DNA of 64,000 bases from Pseudomonas nitroreducens (GCF_024170165.1 NZ_JALJXP010000002.1:124001-188000), one strand, 5' to 3'; shown: positions 1 through 8,907, numbered from the stretch's first letter. The notes: generated by a model from the letters alone, not told the origin. Made by a program: numbers and translations.

Positions 1-2003
1 GAATGGATGACCAGCTGCATGCCGCCGGATTCATCGAAGAAGCGTTCGAGGATCAGCGTCTTCTGCGTCGGCAGCGCGCCGAGGGCGTGGCGCGCGCGGG
101 CCAGGTATTCCACCAGTTGCCGCGCCGCCGCGTCGTTCAGGCCAAGCAGTCCGCGCAGCCAATCGATGGCCCGCGTCAGTGGCTCGGGATCGTGCTCGCC
201 CTGGGCGAGCAATTCGTCGAGCTGGCCGCGCAGGCGCGCGACGCTGGTGGACAACTCGTCGGTACGCCCCGGCGCTTCGCCGAGCCAGAAGGGAATGTTC
301 GGCGGCTGGCCCTGGGCGTCCTCGACGCGCACGCGGCCCGGCTCCACACGCAGGATGCGGTAGGAAATATTGCCCAGCTGGAACACATCGCCGGCCAGGC
401 TCTCCACCGCGAAGTCCTCGTTCACCGTGCCGACGCTGAGGCCTTGCGGTTCCAGCAACACGGCGTAGTCGCCGGTATCGGGAATGGTGCCGCCGGAGGT
501 CACGGCAGTGAGTCTGGCGCCACGTCGCCCACGCAGGCGCTGGTGCACGGCATCGCGGTGCAGGTACGCGCCACGCTGGCCGTTGCGGCTGGTGTAGCCC
601 TCGGCGAGGGTGCGCAGCATCGCGTCGAACTGCTCACGGCTGAGCCCGGCGTAAGGTTGCGCGGCGGTGAACAGCTCGAACAGCGCGTCTTCGCGCCATT
701 CCCGGCAGGCCACTTCGGCAACTATCTGCTGGGCCAGCACGTCCAGCGGCGCGAGGGGAATGCTCAGGGCGTCCAGTTCGTTCTGCCGCACGCTGTCGAG
801 CAGTGCCACGCATTCGATCAGGTCGTCCCGCGAGGTCGGGAACAACCGTCCCTTGGGCGTGCCGCCGACGCTGTGGCCGGAGCGGCCGACGCGCTGCAGG
901 AAGGCGGCTATGGAGCGTGGCGAGCCGATCTGGCAGACCAGTTCGACGTCGCCGATGTCGATGCCCAGTTCCAGCGAAGCGGTCGCCACCAGCACCTTCA
1001 GCTGCCCGGCCTTGAGCCGCTGCTCGGCGCCCAGGCGCAGTTCCTTGGACAGGCTGCCGTGGTGCGCCGCCACCCAGCCGGCGCCGATACGCTCGGCCAG
1101 GTGCCGGGTGATGCGCTCGGACAGCCGCCGGGTGTTGACGAATACCAGCGTGGTGCGGTGCTCGCCGGCCAGCTCGGCGAGGCGGTCGTAGACCTTGTCC
1201 CAGACATCGTGGGACATCACCGCTTCCAGCGGCGCCGCCGGCACTTCCAGGTTCAGGTCGCGCTCGCGGCTGTAGCCGATGTCGACGATGCGGCAGGCCG
1301 GGTGCCGGCCGACCAGGAAGCCCGCCACCGCCTCGATGGGCTTCTGCGTGGCAGACAGGCCGATGCGCACCAGCGGCGCTTCGCACAACGCCTGCAGGCG
1401 TTCCAGCGACAGCGCCAGGTGGCTGCCGCGCTTGCTCGCGGCCAGCGCATGGATTTCGTCGACTATCACGCTGCGCGCGCCGGCCAGCATGGCGCGGCCG
1501 GAATCCGAGCCGAGCAGCACGTAGAGCGACTCGGGTGTGGTGACGAGGATGTGCGGCACCTGCCGGCGCATGGCCTCACGCTCGCGGGAGGTGGTGTCGC
1601 CGGTGCGCACCGCGGTGCGGATATCCACCTCCGGCAGGCCCATTTCCACCAGCGCCGCGCCGATGCCGGCCAGGGGCTCCTCGAGGTTGGTGCGGATGTC
1701 GTTGGACAGCGCCTTGAGCGGTGAGACGTAGACCACCGTGGTGCGGTCCGGCAGCGCGCCGCCGTTCGCCAGCCCCTCGCGGACCAGCGCATCGATGGCC
1801 GATAGGAAGGCCGTGAGCGTCTTGCCCGAACCGGTGGGCGCTGCCACCAGGGTCGACTCGCCCGCCTGGATCGCCGGCCACGCTTCGACCTGCGCCTGCG
1901 TCGGTGCGGCAAAGTGCGCCCGGAACCAGCCGGCCACCGCCGGGTGGAAGCTGGACAGCACATCGGCTCGCTTGGCGCGGGAAGAGGTTCTGGGAGCGCT
2001 CAT
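1..2003 (-). CDS. lhr: Lhr-family DEAD/DEAH-box ATP-dependent helicase (3' part off window)
   Basis: Superfamily 2 helicase of the large Lhr type, expected to unwind nucleic acid in DNA repair. The minus frame stays open from the ATG at 2003 to the left edge, giving 667 N-terminal residues of a family usually about 1,400 long. Visible motifs: Walker A APTGSGKT (residues 55-62), SPLKAL (motif Ia, about 94-99), TTPESL, DEIH Walker B box (182-185), SATQKP (motif III), then the second RecA domain with [25 protein letters not shown] and a [12 protein letters not shown] motif VI, followed by the start of the Lhr-specific region. No strong Shine-Dalgarno precedes the ATG. The long open frame on the opposite strand is an antisense shadow. 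Family call is firm; subtype (ligase-associated or stand-alone) cannot be decided without the C-terminus. Confidence 0.93.
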   Translation of the reverse strand, partial: MSAPRTSSRAKRADVLSSFHPAVAGWFRAHFAAPTQAQVEAWPAIQAGESTLVAAPTGSGKTLTAFLSAIDALVREGLANGGALPDRTTVVYVSPLKALSNDIRTNLEEPLAGIGAALVEMGLPEVDIRTAVRTGDTTSREREAMRRQVPHILVTTPESLYVLLGSDSGRAMLAGARSVIVDEIHALAASKRGSHLALSLERLQALCEAPLVRIGLSATQKPIEAVAGFLVGRHPACRIVDIGYSRERDLNLEVPAAPLEAVMSHDVWDKVYDRLAELAGEHRTTLVFVNTRRLSERITRHLAERIGAGWVAAHHGSLSKELRLGAEQRLKAGQLKVLVATASLELGIDIGDVELVCQIGSPRSIAAFLQRVGRSGHSVGGTPKGRLFPTSRDDLIECVALLDSVRQNELDALSIPLAPLDVLAQQIVAEVACREWREDALFELFTAAQPYAGLSREQFDAMLRTLAEGYTSRNGQRGAYLHRDAVHQRLRGRRGARLTAVTSGGTIPDTGDYAVLLEPQGLSVGTVNEDFAVESLAGDVFQLGNISYRILRVEPGRVRVEDAQGQPPNIPFWLGEAPGRTDELSTSVARLRGQLDELLAQGEHDPEPLTRAIDWLRGLLGLNDAAARQLVEYLARARHALGALPTQKTLILERFFDESGGMQLVIH

Positions 2004-2115
2004 GCAAACCAATATGGTGGTGCGCGAAGCCCGTCACAAGGACCACTGATCGCGCCTCGCCGACGACCGCGCCAGCCGTTACCCTTGCAGCCATCGACCC
2101 GGCGGAACAACACCG

Positions 2116-2484
2116 ATGAGCGACCGTGATCGCGACTATTACTGGGAGCAGGTCAGGCGGCAGAACAAGCAGAAGCCGCCCGAAGACCCGAAGCGCAACT
2201 GGCGGATGCTGCTGAAGCCACTGCTGTGGTTCCTCATCCCCTTGCTGATACTCGCTGCCGGTACCTCCGTGTGGCGCAATCCAGCCAGCCACGCCTGGCT
2301 GCAGGAGCGCTGGGTGGTGCTGCAAGGTCGCCTGGGCATGTCGCCTGCCGGGCTGCAGGCCGCCCCGGTGGCGTCGCCCTATAGCGACAGCCCGCGCAGG
2401 CTGTCCGACTGCATCAAGCCGGGCAACGTGATCGACGATGAGGTGCGGGCCTGCGTGAAGGGCTATCGGCCGAAGACCTGGTGA
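2116..2484 (+). CDS. small single-pass inner-membrane protein, unknown function
   Basis: Hypothetical protein of 122 residues that I do not recognise. It has a charged N-terminus (MSDRDRDYYWEQ, basic to residue about 30), one clear hydrophobic segment at about 32-49 (LLKPLLWFLIPLLILAAG), a tryptophan-rich stretch, and a C-terminal part with two cysteines (LSDCIKPGN and VRACVKGYR) that could form a disulphide if periplasmic. GGCGGA lies upstream of the ATG. It diverges from the helicase gene at 2003, with 112 bases between the starts. Codon use and GC-rich third positions match its neighbours, so it looks like a real gene. Confidence 0.7.
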   Translation: MSDRDRDYYWEQVRRQNKQKPPEDPKRNWRMLLKPLLWFLIPLLILAAGTSVWRNPASHAWLQERWVVLQGRLGMSPAGLQAAPVASPYSDSPRRLSDCIKPGNVIDDEVRACVKGYRPKTW

Positions 2485-2510
2485 TCGGCTGGCGTCGGCC
2501 CTGCCGACGG

Positions 2511-2681
2511 CTCGCGGGCATGGCCCGCTCCTACAGGGAGGGCCATTGCCACCTGATCGCCCTCCCCGGCAAACGCACAAGCCGGATGGCGTGGAGCGCA
2601 GCGATACCCATCCTGCGGCCGCGCTCCGCCGCGATCTTCGACGCACGCAGAAATGCAGATCGCGGACAAAGTCCGCGATCA
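2511..2681. repeat. cluster of short REP-type palindromes
   Basis: The gap after the small membrane protein holds three short repeat types also found elsewhere in the window: a tcgcgggcatggcccgctcc type at 2511-2537, a partial ggatggcgtggagcgcagcg element at 2583-2620, and a gatcgcggacaaagtccgcg palindrome at 2658-2681. No gene is seen here. Confidence 0.75.
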
Positions 2682-2731
2682 GGTGAATGCAGCAGCAAGA
2701 ACCCCGCCCGAACAGGCAGGGCAGCGGCCGG

Positions 2732-3553
2732 TCACTTGGCCTTGTAGATGATCCCCGGGCTGCACTGGACCATCTGGTAGTGGTCCGGCAGCGCGTTGAG
2801 CGCTTCGGAGGCGCCGAGGAACAGGTAGCCGCCGGGCTTGAGGGTGGCATGGATGCGCAGGAGGATGTCGCGCTTCACCTCGGCCGAGAAATAGATCAGC
2901 ACGTTGCGGCAGAACACCATGTCGAACTTGCCCAGCGTCGCGTAGCTGTCCAGCAGGTTCAGCGCGCGGAACTCCACGCGGCTCTTGATCGGCGGCTTCA
3001 CCGTCCAGCGCCCCGGGGTCTTCTGGTCGAAGTAGCGCGCCAGGCGCTCCTGCGACAGGCCGCGGCCGATGGCCAGGCTGTCATACTCGCCGGCCTTGCA
3101 GGCGGTGAGCATGGAGCCGGACAGGTCGGTGGCGACGATCTGCACCCCCGCCTTCAGCTGGCCGAGGTTGGTACGCTCGAACTCGTCGATGCTCATCGAC
3201 AGCGAATAGGGTTCCTGCCCCGAGGAACAGGCCGCCGACCAGATGCGCAGGCGCTGGCCGGGCGAGGCCTTGATCATCTCCGGCAGCACGCGGTTCTTCA
3301 GTACCTCGAAGGGGTAGGTATCGCGAAACCACAGGGTCTCGTTGGTAGTCATGGCATCGACCACCTGCTCGCGCAGCTGGCTGCGCATCTGGATTTTCTG
3401 TACCAGTTCGCCCAGGGACTTGATGCCCTGCTGCTCCATCAACTTGTTCAAGCGGCTGGAGACCAGGTACTGCTTGTTGGCGCCCAGGAGGATGCCGCAG
3501 GTCTTCTCCAGGAAATCCCGGAACAGCTCGAATTCAGAATTGGTGGATGTCAC
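2732..3553 (-). CDS. cheR: chemotaxis protein methyltransferase CheR
   Basis: S-adenosylmethionine-dependent methyltransferase that methylates glutamates on chemoreceptors during adaptation. 273 residues from a GTG start at 3553, chosen because AAAGAGG lies at the right spacing upstream and the protein then begins VTSTNSEFELFRDFLEKTCGI, the usual CheR start; a longer frame to 3619 has no such signal. N-terminal CheR_N helical domain (about 1-75), TTNETLWFRD (receptor-dependent region), SAM-binding motif SAACSSGQEPYSL, and MVFCRNVLIYF near the C-terminus. It lies directly behind cheV on the same strand and next to flgAMN; as I recall this is the PA3348-PA3353 arrangement of P. aeruginosa, where this gene is cheR1. 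Confidence 0.95.
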   Translation of the reverse strand: MTSTNSEFELFRDFLEKTCGILLGANKQYLVSSRLNKLMEQQGIKSLGELVQKIQMRSQLREQVVDAMTTNETLWFRDTYPFEVLKNRVLPEMIKASPGQRLRIWSAACSSGQEPYSLSMSIDEFERTNLGQLKAGVQIVATDLSGSMLTACKAGEYDSLAIGRGLSQERLARYFDQKTPGRWTVKPPIKSRVEFRALNLLDSYATLGKFDMVFCRNVLIYFSAEVKRDILLRIHATLKPGGYLFLGASEALNALPDHYQMVQCSPGIIYKAK

Positions 3554-3675
3554 AGATAAGCCTCTTTGCTCGTGGACGGCTGCCGGCGCTGCGCCGGCAA
3601 CTGCCTGACCGGTGCTCAAAAAACCATAGACGATGCGGGCGGCACCGGCGGCACCCGCATCGCGTCACGCCGGCG

Positions 3676-4614
3676 TCAGGCCGGCGCGCCGTCCACCGCC
3701 TTGATGCGGTCCGACACGCGGGCCGCCAGGTCATCGGGACGGAACTTGGCGAGGAAGTCGTCAGCGCCGACTTTCTTCACCATGGCCTGGTTGAACACCC
3801 CGGACAACGAAGTATGCAGGAGAATGTGCAAATCCTGCATGCGCGGGTCGTGCCGGATTTCCGCCGTGAGCGTGTAGCCGTCCATTTCCGGCATCTCGAT
3901 ATCCGAGATCACCATCAGCAGATCGCTGCCCGGATGCCCACCGGCTTCCACCATCTGGTGCAGGTAATCCAGCGCCTGGCGGCCGTCGTTGAGCGCCAGC
4001 ACTTCCACACCGACGGTCTCCAGGCAACGCACCAGCTGCTTGCGCGCCACCGAGGAGTCGTCCACCACCAGCACACGCTTGCTCACCGCACGGGCCTGGG
4101 TCTCGGCATCCAGCACGCCTTCGGAGATGTCCTCCGAGGTCGGCGCCACTTCGGCGAGGATCTTCTCCACGTCGATGATTTCCACCAGCTGGTTGTCCAC
4201 CCGCGTCACCGCCGTCAGGTAGTGATCGCGGCCGGTGCCCTTGGGTGGCGGATGGATCGACTCCCAGTTCATGTTGACGATGCGCTCCACCGAGTGCACC
4301 AGGAAGCCCTGCACCTTGGTGTTGTACTCGGTGATGATCACGAAGCTGTTGGCGATGTCCCGCAGGGCATGACGCCCCGTGGCCAGCGCCAGATCGAGGA
4401 TCGGAATGGTGCCGCCGCGGATGTTCGCCACCCCGCGCACCACCTGGCTGGATTTGGGCATCACGGTCAGGCGGGGGCACTGCAGCACCTCCTTCACCTT
4501 GAACACGTTGATCCCGTACAGCTGGCTGCCGTTCAAGCGGAACAGCAGCAGTTCGAGACGATTCTGGCCAACCAGCTGCGTACGCTGGTTGACCGAATCC
4601 ATGACTCCGGCCAT
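3676..4614 (-). CDS. cheV: CheV-type chemotaxis coupling protein (CheW domain plus receiver)
   Basis: Couples chemoreceptors to CheA and carries a phosphorylatable receiver. 312 residues from the ATG at 4614, preceded by a perfect AGGAGG; an in-frame extension upstream is rejected because it overlaps flgA. N-terminal CheW-like domain (about 15-160: LFRLNGSQLYGINVFKVKEVL, VRGVANIRGGTIPILDL), C-terminal response regulator domain (about 185-305) with acidic pair VDDSS, phospho-acceptor region VISDIEMPEMDGYTL and lysine in FLAKFRP. Divergent from flgA with 67 bases between the starts; 122 bases separate it from cheR downstream, so the two may be cotranscribed. Confidence 0.94.
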   Translation of the reverse strand: MAGVMDSVNQRTQLVGQNRLELLLFRLNGSQLYGINVFKVKEVLQCPRLTVMPKSSQVVRGVANIRGGTIPILDLALATGRHALRDIANSFVIITEYNTKVQGFLVHSVERIVNMNWESIHPPPKGTGRDHYLTAVTRVDNQLVEIIDVEKILAEVAPTSEDISEGVLDAETQARAVSKRVLVVDDSSVARKQLVRCLETVGVEVLALNDGRQALDYLHQMVEAGGHPGSDLLMVISDIEMPEMDGYTLTAEIRHDPRMQDLHILLHTSLSGVFNQAMVKKVGADDFLAKFRPDDLAARVSDRIKAVDGAPA

Positions 4615-4654
4615 TGAGCCTCCTGTGCACGCAACGCCGCCCGACTCGCGAAGG

Positions 4655-4670
4655 CGGCATGACCATTGCT
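4655..4670 (+). promoter_or_regulatory. candidate sigma-54 -24/-12 promoter before flgA
   Basis: The sequence CGGCATGACCATTGCT carries GG and GC dinucleotides separated by exactly 10 bases, with TTGC at the -12 element, close to the sigma-54 consensus. Early flagellar genes of Pseudomonas are commonly sigma-54/FleQ dependent. The oddity is position: the predicted transcript would start at about 4681, one base before the assigned flgA ATG. Either the real translation start is the in-frame ATG at 4733 or this match is fortuitous. Confidence 0.4.
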
Positions 4671-4681
4671 TGGATCGTTGC

Positions 4682-5440
4682 ATGAAACGAGCAACGACAT
4701 TTTTCCGACAGCCCAGACCCGCGCGCGCCCTGATGGCTGCGCTGCTCGGCATGACGGGTGCGCTGACCCTCTCCCCGGCAGGGGCGGAAGGCTTCACTGC
4801 GCCTGAGATCCTTATCGGCTCCACCCAGGGCTTTCTTGAGTTCAAGGTGGAAGATTATCTGCAGACTTCCGGCATAGACGCACGCTACGAGATCGAAGTC
4901 GCACGCATCGACCCCCGCCTGCGCCTGGCGGAGTGCGACAAGGACCTGACGCAGAAGCTGGAAAGCCCGGCGCAGCCCGTTGGTCGGGTCACCGTGCGGG
5001 TGCTCTGCGAGGGCAGCTCGCCGTGGACGGTGTTCGTGCCGGCGACGGTGAAGCTGTTCCGTCAAGTTGTCGTCACCACCCTGCCCCTGCAGCGCAACCA
5101 TGTCGTCGAGCCCGGCGATATCAGTGTCGTCGAACGGGACGTCGGCCAACTGAGCCAGGGCTACCTGACCGACCCGAACCAGGTGGTGGGCATGAAGCTC
5201 AAGCGCCCGACTGTCAACGACCAGGTGCTGGCGCCGGTGTTCCTCGAACAGGCCGCCGCCGTACGCAAGGGCGACCAGGTGGTGATTCGCGCCAGGACCA
5301 GTGCGATCAATGTGTTCATGCCCGGAGAGGCGCTGTCAGACGGCGTGCCCGGCGAGCAGATCCGCGTGCGCAACCTGCGCTCCCAGCGTATCGTCAGGGC
5401 TCGGGTGGTCGAGCCGGGGACGGTGGAAGTCAGCCTGTAG
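4682..5440 (+). CDS. flgA: flagellar basal body P-ring assembly chaperone FlgA
   Basis: Periplasmic chaperone for P-ring assembly around the flagellar rod. 252 residues. N-terminal signal peptide: basic [15 protein letters not shown], hydrophobic [16 protein letters not shown], cleavage likely after PAGA. The mature part has the C-terminal SAF/ChapFlgA domain with paired beta-clip features ([52 protein letters not shown]). The ATG at 4682 is preferred because it gives the signal peptide a positive n-region; an internal ATG at 4733 would leave 235 residues. First gene of the flgA / flgMN / flgZ run and divergent from cheV. Confidence 0.92.
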   Translation: MKRATTFFRQPRPARALMAALLGMTGALTLSPAGAEGFTAPEILIGSTQGFLEFKVEDYLQTSGIDARYEIEVARIDPRLRLAECDKDLTQKLESPAQPVGRVTVRVLCEGSSPWTVFVPATVKLFRQVVVTTLPLQRNHVVEPGDISVVERDVGQLSQGYLTDPNQVVGMKLKRPTVNDQVLAPVFLEQAAAVRKGDQVVIRARTSAINVFMPGEALSDGVPGEQIRVRNLRSQRIVRARVVEPGTVEVSL

Positions 5441-5461
5441 CGCTCGGCCTCGGGCGTTTTT
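5441..5461 (+). terminator. intrinsic terminator after flgA
   Basis: CGCTCG-gcct-CGGGCG pairs as a six-base stem (one G-U) with a four-base loop and is followed by TTTTT. It starts right after the flgA stop, separating flgA from the sigma-28 unit that follows. Confidence 0.6.
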
Positions 5462-5518
5462 CTGGCATGATGGGCGCAGCCCTCTGCAAAATGTGCTCGG
5501 GCGCACGAAAATTCGGCC

Positions 5519-5545
5519 TAAAGTTTCTTCAAGGGCGGCCGAAAA
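5519..5545 (+). promoter_or_regulatory. sigma-28 (FliA) promoter of flgMN
   Basis: TAAAGTTT at 5519-5526, an 11-base spacer, and GCCGAAAA at 5538-5545 match the flagellar sigma-28 consensus (TAAAGTTT-N11-GCCGATAA) at 15 of 16 positions with correct spacing. It lies 37 bases before the flgM ATG. It would make the anti-sigma factor FlgM dependent on the sigma factor it inhibits, the usual feedback arrangement. Confidence 0.9.
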
Positions 5546-5582
5546 GCTTGGCAAGCGTCCAATACCTCCAGAGGTTTCCACC

Positions 5583-5897
5583 ATGGTCATCGACTTCAAC
5601 CGGCTGAACCCGGCCTCTACGACAGCCAGCACTGGCCGTAGCAGTGCTGCCCAGAGCGGTCGCAGCGAAGCCGCCGCAGAGAATGCCTCCGTCAACGCCC
5701 CGGCCAAGAGCGGCGAGTCGGTTCAGCTGAGCGACACCGCGCAGCAACTGCAGAAAGTAAGCGATCAACTCAAGGACCAGCCCGTGGTCGACAACGACAA
5801 AGTGGCCCGCATCAAGGCGGCCATCGCTGACGGCAGCTACCAGGTCGACAGCCAGAAAGTCGCCAGCAAGCTGCTCGATTTCGAATCCCAGCGCTGA
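5583..5897 (+). CDS. flgM: anti-sigma-28 factor FlgM
   Basis: Binds and inhibits FliA (sigma-28) until the hook is complete and FlgM is exported. 104 residues, normal family length. Start [12 protein letters not shown] at ATG 5583 with AGAGG upstream. N-terminal half is low-complexity Ser/Ala/Gly-rich, as expected for a disordered export region; C-terminal half holds the sigma-binding helices ([50 protein letters not shown]). Directly downstream of the sigma-28 promoter and 42 bases before flgN. Confidence 0.94.
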   Translation: MVIDFNRLNPASTTASTGRSSAAQSGRSEAAAENASVNAPAKSGESVQLSDTAQQLQKVSDQLKDQPVVDNDKVARIKAAIADGSYQVDSQKVASKLLDFESQR

Positions 5898-5939
5898 GTC
5901 CAGACAGCGCTGGTCAACCGCTAGTACGCCGAGCCCAAG

Positions 5940-6401
5940 ATGTCCGATGCCCTGCTTTCCCTGATCAACGGCGACATCGAAGCAGCCAGCAGCCTGCTGC
6001 AGCTGATCGACGATGAGTTCCAGGCGCTGCAAGCTCGCGACCTGGACCAGCTGCAGAAGCTGCTCGACAGCAAGCTGCCGCTGCTGCATCAGCTCGAGCA
6101 GAACGGTCGCATCCGCACCCAGGCACTGCAACAGGCCGGGGTCAGCGCTGACAACGAGGGGCTTGCACAGATTGCCCAGGCGACCGGCAACGCCGCTCTC
6201 ACCGCGCGTGCGCAAGAGCTCGGCAACCTGCTCGAACGCTGCCAGGAAGCCAACCAGCGCAACGGCCGCCTCATCCGTTCCGGCCAGACCAGCACCGAGC
6301 GCACGCTCGACATCCTGCGTGGCCAGGAAACTCCGCGACTCTATGACCGCTACGGCGGCTCCACCCAGAGCAACCGCCAGCGTCCGCTCAGCCAGGCCTG
6401 A
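5940..6401 (+). CDS. flgN: flagellar export chaperone FlgN
   Basis: Cytoplasmic chaperone for the hook-filament junction proteins FlgK and FlgL in type III flagellar export. 153 residues, almost wholly helical, with leucine/glutamine-rich heptad-like stretches (ASSLLQLIDDEFQALQARDLDQLQKLLDSKLPLLHQLEQ) and the FlgN-type C-terminal segment LLERCQEANQRNGRLIRSGQTSTERTLDILRGQ. Ends in a disordered tail. Follows flgM by 42 bases, so a flgMN operon is inferred. Confidence 0.93.
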   Translation: MSDALLSLINGDIEAASSLLQLIDDEFQALQARDLDQLQKLLDSKLPLLHQLEQNGRIRTQALQQAGVSADNEGLAQIAQATGNAALTARAQELGNLLERCQEANQRNGRLIRSGQTSTERTLDILRGQETPRLYDRYGGSTQSNRQRPLSQA

Positions 6402-6497
6402 CGCCTCTGGCCTGAAGGCCCGCCCTAGGGCAGAATGCCACTATCCAGCCCTGCCCCGTGCACGACTCATAACAAACACAATGGAGACCCGCGGACC

Positions 6498-7247
6498 GTG
6501 TCCAATCTGTTCGCCGAGGAAAATGGCCCTCAACCACCGAAGGTGTTGAAAGCTCCGGTGGAGATCCACTCCAGCCTGAAAATGCTGATGGACAGTCACG
6601 ATCCCCTGGTAATCACCTTCGAAGGGCGCGGTCAGCGCTTCCAGAGCTTCGTCGTCGAAATCAATCGCGAGCGCAACATCGTCGCCCTGGATGAACTCAT
6701 CCCCAACGACGGCGAACGTTTCCTGCAGAACGGCGAGCATTTCCGCATCGAAGCCTTCCACGAAGGTGTGCGCATCGCCTGGGAAAACACCCAGAACGCC
6801 TTCTTCTCCGAGATCGACGGCGCCCGCTGCTACTGGCTGCCGGTGCCGGCCGAGATGCTCTACCACCAGCGCCGCAACGCCTTTCGCGCTCCCGTCGGCC
6901 AGGGCCAGCCGGTGCCGGTGGAAATCGGCGGCAGCAAACTGAAGTCACCGCTCAAGGGCAGCCTGATCGACATTTCCGCCACCGGCTGCAAGATCCGCCT
7001 GGAAGGCAACGCCGCCGAGCGTCTGCAGCCCGGCCAGGTCTACGAGGAATTCACCGCGCGCCTGCCCTTCGGCGCCCTGACCATGGCGGTCGAGCTGCGC
7101 CACGTGCAGTTCGAGGAAAAGGTCGGCTACAGCTTCGCCGGCATGCGCTTCCACCAGATGAGCGGCCTGGCGCAGCGCAACATCGAGCGCTTCGTCTACC
7201 AGCTGCAGCGCGAAGCCCGACGCTTCGACAAGGACGAGCTGTTCTAG
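6498..7247 (+). CDS. flgZ: PilZ-domain flagellar brake protein (YcgR/FlgZ)
   Basis: Cyclic-di-GMP receptor that slows flagellar motility when c-di-GMP is high. 249 residues from a GTG at 6498 (VSNLFAEENG) with GGAG somewhat distant upstream; an upstream in-frame ATG at 6435 is possible but sits close behind flgN and gives an uncharacteristic N-terminus. N-terminal YcgR domain (about 20-115) and C-terminal PilZ domain (about 120-240) with both binding motifs: RRNAFR (RxxxR) and DISATGCKIRLEG (D/NxSxxG). It follows flgN, as I recall for P. aeruginosa PA3353. Functionally linked to the RbdA-like c-di-GMP enzyme at 42-44 kb. Confidence 0.92.
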   Translation: MSNLFAEENGPQPPKVLKAPVEIHSSLKMLMDSHDPLVITFEGRGQRFQSFVVEINRERNIVALDELIPNDGERFLQNGEHFRIEAFHEGVRIAWENTQNAFFSEIDGARCYWLPVPAEMLYHQRRNAFRAPVGQGQPVPVEIGGSKLKSPLKGSLIDISATGCKIRLEGNAAERLQPGQVYEEFTARLPFGALTMAVELRHVQFEEKVGYSFAGMRFHQMSGLAQRNIERFVYQLQREARRFDKDELF

Positions 7248-7255
7248 ACAGCTGC

Positions 7256-7277
7256 GGGCGGCAAGCTCTTGCCGCCC
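7256..7277. terminator. bidirectional hairpin between convergent flgZ and MFS genes
   Basis: GGGCGGCAA-gctc-TTGCCGCCC forms a nine-base perfect stem in the 43-base gap between two convergent genes. There is no clear T-run on either side. Confidence 0.5.
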
Positions 7278-7290
7278 ATCCCTCCCGCCC

Positions 7291-8637
7291 TCAGGCGGGC
7301 CGGCTTTCTTCCTCTGCTTCCACTTCCGCTTCCGGCTCGGCTGCCGGCGCGCTCGTGTCGTTGCCCTTCATCTGCTCTTCCACGGCCGCCTCGTCGACCC
7401 GTGGGTCGAGGGCGGCGGACAGCGGCGAGGACGCCAGGCTGTCCGGCGTGGCGACGTGCTTGACCGGCGCCTCGTCGACCCGGTGCACGCCACTGACCTT
7501 CTGCGGCTGAACGCGCCAGATGAGGATCAGCGAGCAGGCGCAGACGAAGGCGTAGAGCATGTTCGCGCCGAACAGCTTCATCAGCGCTCCGGCCGCCAGC
7601 GGGCCGATACAGGCGCCGACGCCGAAGGTCACCAGCAGCATGGCGGTGAGCGATACACGACGCTCGCCTTCGACGTGGTCGTTGGAGAAGGCCACCGCCA
7701 GCGGATACAGGGTGAACTGCACCAGGCAGACGATGAAGCCCATCGGCAACAGCCACGCCAGGGAGATCGGCGGTACCGGCAGCAGCGGCAGTGCCGCCAG
7801 CGGCGCGGCCACGATCAACAGCAGGATGGCGGCATTGCGGATCAGCACGGCGCGGTCGATGCGGTCCGACAGCCAGCCCAGTGGCCACTGCACCAGCAGC
7901 CCGGCGAAGATGCAGCCGCCCATGAACAGGCCGATATCCTCGGTACTCAAGCCCTGGCGCACTGCGTAGAGCGGCGCCAGGCCGTAGAACGAACCGACTA
8001 CCAGACCGGACACCAGCACCGTGGTCAGCGACTGCGGCACCCGCTGGATGAAGAAGCGCGGCTCCAGCGGCGCCGGGCGTAGCGGCGCAGGGTGGACCTT
8101 GTGGGTGATCGCCACCGGGATCAGCGACAGGGCGAAGCACAGCGCGATCATCATCGGCAGCTCCGGGCCCAGCCCCGGATGCACCACCAGCACCAACTGG
8201 CCGAGCACCAGCCCCAGGTAAGAGGCCACCATGTAGCCGGCGAACACGGCGCCGCGCTGGCGTGCCTCGGCCTGCTCGTTGAGCCAGCTCTCGATGACCA
8301 TGTACTGGCACATCATCCCCAGGCCGATGGCGACCCGCAGCAACAGCCAGAAGCCCAACCAGGGCAGCAGGCCGATGCCCAGTACGGCGGCGGTGACCAA
8401 CCCGCCGCAGGCGACGTAGGCGCGGATGTGACCGACGCGGGCGATCAGCCGGTGGCCGATCTTGCCGCCCAGCACCAGGCCGAGGTAGTAGGCGGCCATC
8501 ATGGCGCCGATCCACAGCCCATCGACCTTCTCCGCGCCCAGGCGCAGGGCGAGGTAGGTACTGAGCAGACCGGAACCGGTCAGGAGCATGACGGCGGCGA
8601 AGTACAGAGCACGAAACGCGGTGACGATCCGAAGCAT
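7291..8637 (-). CDS. MFS transporter with acidic C-terminal tail
   Basis: Major facilitator superfamily inner-membrane transporter, 448 residues, substrate unknown. The ATG at 8637 is chosen because AGGAGG lies immediately upstream; the protein then starts MLRIVTAFRALYFAAVMLL. About 12 hydrophobic segments, with MFS loop features KIGHRLIARVGHIRAY after TM2 and WLSDRIDRAVLIRN after TM8. The last roughly 65 residues form a soluble low-complexity acidic tail rich in Glu, Ala and Pro, which is unusual for a simple MFS carrier. As recalled, P. aeruginosa has an MFS gene and a glutamine-synthetase-like gene at the same place after flgZ (PA3355-PA3356). Confidence 0.85.
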   Translation of the reverse strand: MLRIVTAFRALYFAAVMLLTGSGLLSTYLALRLGAEKVDGLWIGAMMAAYYLGLVLGGKIGHRLIARVGHIRAYVACGGLVTAAVLGIGLLPWLGFWLLLRVAIGLGMMCQYMVIESWLNEQAEARQRGAVFAGYMVASYLGLVLGQLVLVVHPGLGPELPMMIALCFALSLIPVAITHKVHPAPLRPAPLEPRFFIQRVPQSLTTVLVSGLVVGSFYGLAPLYAVRQGLSTEDIGLFMGGCIFAGLLVQWPLGWLSDRIDRAVLIRNAAILLLIVAAPLAALPLLPVPPISLAWLLPMGFIVCLVQFTLYPLAVAFSNDHVEGERRVSLTAMLLVTFGVGACIGPLAAGALMKLFGANMLYAFVCACSLILIWRVQPQKVSGVHRVDEAPVKHVATPDSLASSPLSAALDPRVDEAAVEEQMKGNDTSAPAAEPEAEVEAEEESRPA

Positions 8638-8848
8638 TGGACCTCCTGGTCCAGGACAACCCCGGCACAATGTCCGGGCAGCGGAAAGCAGGACTTGCGC
8701 TCACACCTTAGAGCCTGCCAATCGGCGCGTCGAGAGGGCTGCCGGGCCCGGAATAGCGCGTGTCGCGCACGGTCATGCGGGGCGTTTCGAAGGATGTCGG
8801 CGGGATGAACGAGGATGGCCTGAAGATCGCCAGAAGATGGCTGCCGAT

Positions 8849-8879
8849 CACAGCGGCGCCGGGTTTCGGCGCCGCTGTG
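8849..8879. terminator. 13-bp perfect hairpin downstream of glutamine synthetase-like gene
   Basis: CACAGCGGCGCCG, a five-base loop ggttt, and the exact complement CGGCGCCGCTGTG. It lies 29 bases beyond the stop of the minus-strand gene at 8908. No T-run follows, so it may act as a 3' stabiliser or a Rho-assisted terminator rather than a classic intrinsic one. Confidence 0.5.
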
Positions 8880-8907
8880 TCAGCCACTGCAAATCAGCCC
8901 ATTCGAA

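Noticed and set aside
3..1724. 573-codon open frame on the plus strand
   Set aside because: Antisense to the helicase frame, whose helicase motifs are unmistakable; the plus-strand product is His/Gln/Arg-rich with no domain, typical of high-GC shadows.
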